Positions 5,375-7,028 of a stretch of 7,028 nt of DNA are shown here, piece after piece. The stretch's first letter is position 1, and every line of letters begins with the position of its first letter. A program made the translations under genes and the position numbers. Below the pieces are notes generated by a model, which ran no database searches, was not told the DNA's origin, and saw only the letters and a list, made by a program, of their open reading frames with translations. This DNA comes from Elstera litoralis (GTDB lineage: Bacteria > Pseudomonadota > Alphaproteobacteria > Elsterales > Elsteraceae): NCBI RefSeq assembly GCF_000963705.1, contig NZ_LAJY01000353.1:1-7028 (forward strand). Direction: 5' to 3'.

Positions 5375-6727
5375 TTAGAACTTGTAGCGCAGCGCCATCG
5401 ACAGAATATCGACCGACCCATCGGTCATGCTCGCCCGCGTCGTCGCGCCGGTGCTGGACGTTTGATTGATCTTCACATCTTCAACGAAGATATGGGCATA
5501 GGCCGCATCGATGGAGATATTACTGGTCAGATCATAGCTCGCGCCGACCGAGACCCAAATACGGTCGCCATCGGGCACGCGCGTGGAGCGATGCTTGTCG
5601 GTCACCGGCGTGCGGTCGAACTGCGTCCCGGCGCGCAAAATCAGCGCATCGGACCATTTGTAGTTAAAGCCGAGCGCCAGCGAGTAACTATTCTCATAGT
5701 CTTGCTGCTCAACCGTAACCGTCGTGCCGTTCGACTTAATGTCGATCTTATCGAAATTGCTCCAGTGGAAATAATTGGCCTGCGCCAGCAATTCCCACTT
5801 CGGCGTTACGCGCCACGCCGCGCCAAGGCCGATGATATCCGGCGTCGTTACCGAGATTTCGGCAGGGCCGGAGCGGCTGTTCGTCGCGCCGCGCTGAATG
5901 GCGAAATCGCCTTCCACCGTGTGCTTAATGCGGCTGCGGTAGGTGAGGCCCAAGGTCAGCTCGTCGACCGGCTTCCAGGTCAAGCCCAGGTTTGCCCCGA
6001 CGGCATAACCATCGGCATCGACCTGGAACAGGCTATCCGTATTCGAATTATACAGGCCGCCAACGCCGCCGACGGAGCCGATAAAGGCTTGGGTTTGCGC
6101 CGCGCTCAGGCCTTGAAGGCCCGCAATCGCGGGAACGGCCCCGGTCAGAACCGTGCGGGCGCGCTGAATATCGATACCGCCGCCAACCGAGAACTTCGGC
6201 GAAACCTTATACGCGCCGACCAAGCTAATGTTGATCGTTTCCAGTTTCGACTTTTGCGAATTATAGCGGCCGAACCAACCTTGATCGTATTTACCGACCA
6301 GCCCGAACGGTGCATTCACCCCCACACCGAGACGCACATCGTCGTTCACCACCCAAACGCCGTACATGGCCGGAACGAGGGCCGGGGAGTTGGCGTCATC
6401 GCCGTCCGTCCCCGTGATCGGCACCGTGGCCCCACCCAGGGCGGCGGGCAAGCGCGCCGACGAGCCCTCATTGCTCAGCTTGGAGCCCAGTAGCAGCAGG
6501 CTCCCCCCAGCGGAAAACTGCGAGCGGGTGAGGTTCGTCATGCCCGCCGGATTGGTGAACACGGTCGACGCATCGAAGCCCGTCGCATTCTGGCCCGCAT
6601 TGGACGCGCCAAGGCCGGAGATGCTTTGTTCTTGAATGTAAAACGAGCCTGCCCAGGCACTCGGGGCCAGCACGATAGCCGTGAGGGCCAGCAGCGCGGA
6701 AGTCCGGCTGATTGGAGAACGCTTCAT
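5375..6727 (-). CDS. FadL/OmpP1-family outer-membrane transporter
   Basis: A 450-residue beta-barrel porin of the FadL family, whose members take up long-chain fatty acids or other hydrophobic compounds across the outer membrane. Residues 1-26 form a signal peptide ending PSAWA, with cleavage before GSFY. The mature N-terminus GSFYIQEQSISGLGASNAGQ and the TVFTNPAGMT box (55-64) are FadL hallmarks. Alternating amphipathic strands follow, and the protein ends LRYKF with the terminal Phe expected for barrel assembly. Two adjacent ATGs exist at 6730 and 6727. GGGAGG (6738-6733) is 2 bases from the first and 5 from the second, so 6727 is preferred. It is convergent to the AraC gene, has its own terminator at 5274-5301, and starts about 135 bases after the ABM-like gene on the same strand. 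A long open frame on the opposite strand (5363-6493) is an artefact of codon bias. The substrate cannot be told from sequence. Confidence 0.92.
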   Translation of the reverse strand: MKRSPISRTSALLALTAIVLAPSAWAGSFYIQEQSISGLGASNAGQNATGFDASTVFTNPAGMTNLTRSQFSAGGSLLLLGSKLSNEGSSARLPAALGGATVPITGTDGDDANSPALVPAMYGVWVVNDDVRLGVGVNAPFGLVGKYDQGWFGRYNSQKSKLETINISLVGAYKVSPKFSVGGGIDIQRARTVLTGAVPAIAGLQGLSAAQTQAFIGSVGGVGGLYNSNTDSLFQVDADGYAVGANLGLTWKPVDELTLGLTYRSRIKHTVEGDFAIQRGATNSRSGPAEISVTTPDIIGLGAAWRVTPKWELLAQANYFHWSNFDKIDIKSNGTTVTVEQQDYENSYSLALGFNYKWSDALILRAGTQFDRTPVTDKHRSTRVPDGDRIWVSVGASYDLTSNISIDAAYAHIFVEDVKINQTSSTGATTRASMTDGSVDILSMALRYKF

Positions 6728-6790
6728 CATTTCCTCCCAGATTTTTATATTGTTGTTTCTTAAGTACCATGCCCTTTACGTTATGGGAAA

Positions 6791-6856
6791 CGAGCAAACT
6801 GGCTCGAAATGACGCAGATTACAGTTTTCAGCACCCCGTTACCGAAATGACACAGA
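6791..6856. repeat. Direct repeats and a small inverted repeat upstream of the FadL-type gene
   Basis: CGAAATGACGCAGA (6805-6818) recurs as CGAAATGACACAGA (6843-6856), with one difference in 14 bases and starts 38 bases apart. An inverted repeat, CGAGC-AAACTG-GCTCG (6791-6806), overlaps the first copy. They lie 64-129 bases before the start codon, where regulator binding sites would be expected. No clear -35/-10 pair was found, and the binding protein is unknown. Confidence 0.4.
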
Positions 6857-6863
6857 GTCGCTT

Positions 6864-7028
6864 TTACGACTCGGATGCCATTCCGAACGCGTAATCGCGC
6901 GTCACCTGCGCAACCCGGGTGACATACCCCTTATACCAGCGCTCTTTCCCCAGCCGTTGCGCAATCACATGCGCAGCGACGGCTTTCCACGCCACCATAT
7001 CGGCCTCGGTCTGCCAATAGGAAACCGT
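6864..7028 (-). CDS. Antibiotic-biosynthesis-monooxygenase-like (ABM) protein, C-terminal part
   Basis: The minus strand from 7028 is open for 54 codons to TAA at 6866-6864; the N-terminus lies beyond the window. The order of features, TVSYWQTEADMVAWK, then HVIAQRLGKERWYKGYVTRVAQVTRDYAFG, matches the C-terminal half of small (about 100-residue) ABM-fold proteins of the YqjZ type. In these a SYW box, an AWK helix, a basic W/Y segment and a closing YxxRVA-YxFG strand recur. Family members are small ferredoxin-like-fold proteins, often dimers; some oxidise quinones or degrade haem, but most of this subgroup have no known function. The stop codon lies inside a weak 6-base-pair inverted repeat (6855-6872). 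The FadL-type gene follows on the same strand after about 135 bases. Confidence 0.78.
   Translation of the reverse strand, partial: TVSYWQTEADMVAWKAVAAHVIAQRLGKERWYKGYVTRVAQVTRDYAFGMASES

Noticed and set aside
5363..6493. 376-codon open frame on the plus strand opposite the FadL-type gene
   Set aside because: The translation is rich in Arg, Gly and Ala without a recognisable domain, there is no ribosome site, and the minus strand has a signal peptide, FadL motifs and a terminal Phe.
6855..6872. GAGTCG-N6-CGACTC hairpin as terminator of the ABM-like gene
   Set aside because: The stem is only 6 base pairs, includes the stop codon, and has no T-run after it on the minus strand.

Overview
The window looks like chromosomal DNA from a GC-rich alphaproteobacterium, probably of the Rhodospirillales/Azospirillum-like group. 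That is an inference from protein flavour: a PhaB-type acetoacetyl-CoA reductase, a YddG-like DMT exporter, a DUF455 ferritin-like protein, a FadL-type porin and GC-biased codon use. No rRNA, tRNA, CRISPR array, insertion sequence or phage gene is visible.

Layout, left to right. (1) Bases 1-529, minus strand: a DUF2975-type membrane protein that runs off the left edge, with a recognisable promoter and a palindromic operator-like site upstream. (2) Bases 744-1469, plus: phaB, NADPH-dependent acetoacetyl-CoA reductase for polyhydroxyalkanoate synthesis, followed by a strong terminator. (3) Bases 1547-2450, plus: a DMT/EamA exporter gene broken by a +1 frameshift in a T-rich run, followed by a hairpin that can terminate transcription in both directions. 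(4) Bases 2509-2613, minus: a candidate 34-codon small ORF behind an exceptionally long Shine-Dalgarno sequence, with a structured leader. (5) Bases 2835-5270, plus: a tightly packed three-gene cluster of an HPt plus degenerate receiver protein, a DUF455 ferritin-like protein (apparent -1 frameshift) and an AraC-family regulator. The first two genes abut (TAAATG) and the last two overlap by 11 bases. (6) Bases 5375-6727, minus: a FadL/OmpP1-family outer-membrane transporter with a signal peptide, convergent to the AraC gene. Two hairpins lie in the convergent gap. (7) Bases 6864-7028, minus: the C-terminal end of an antibiotic-biosynthesis-monooxygenase-like (ABM/YqjZ-type) protein entering from the right edge.

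How the genes fit together: phaB (PHA storage) and the FadL porin (uptake of fatty acids or other hydrophobic compounds) both belong to carbon and lipid handling, but nothing links them in one operon. The 2835-5270 cluster is the only clear multi-gene unit. It pairs a probably phosphorylation-defective signalling protein with a diiron-type protein and a transcription regulator. Two otherwise intact genes each carry a one-base reading-frame break in or next to a homopolymer, so assembly error must be considered before calling them pseudogenes. The least explained element is the small ORF and leader at about 2509-2670.
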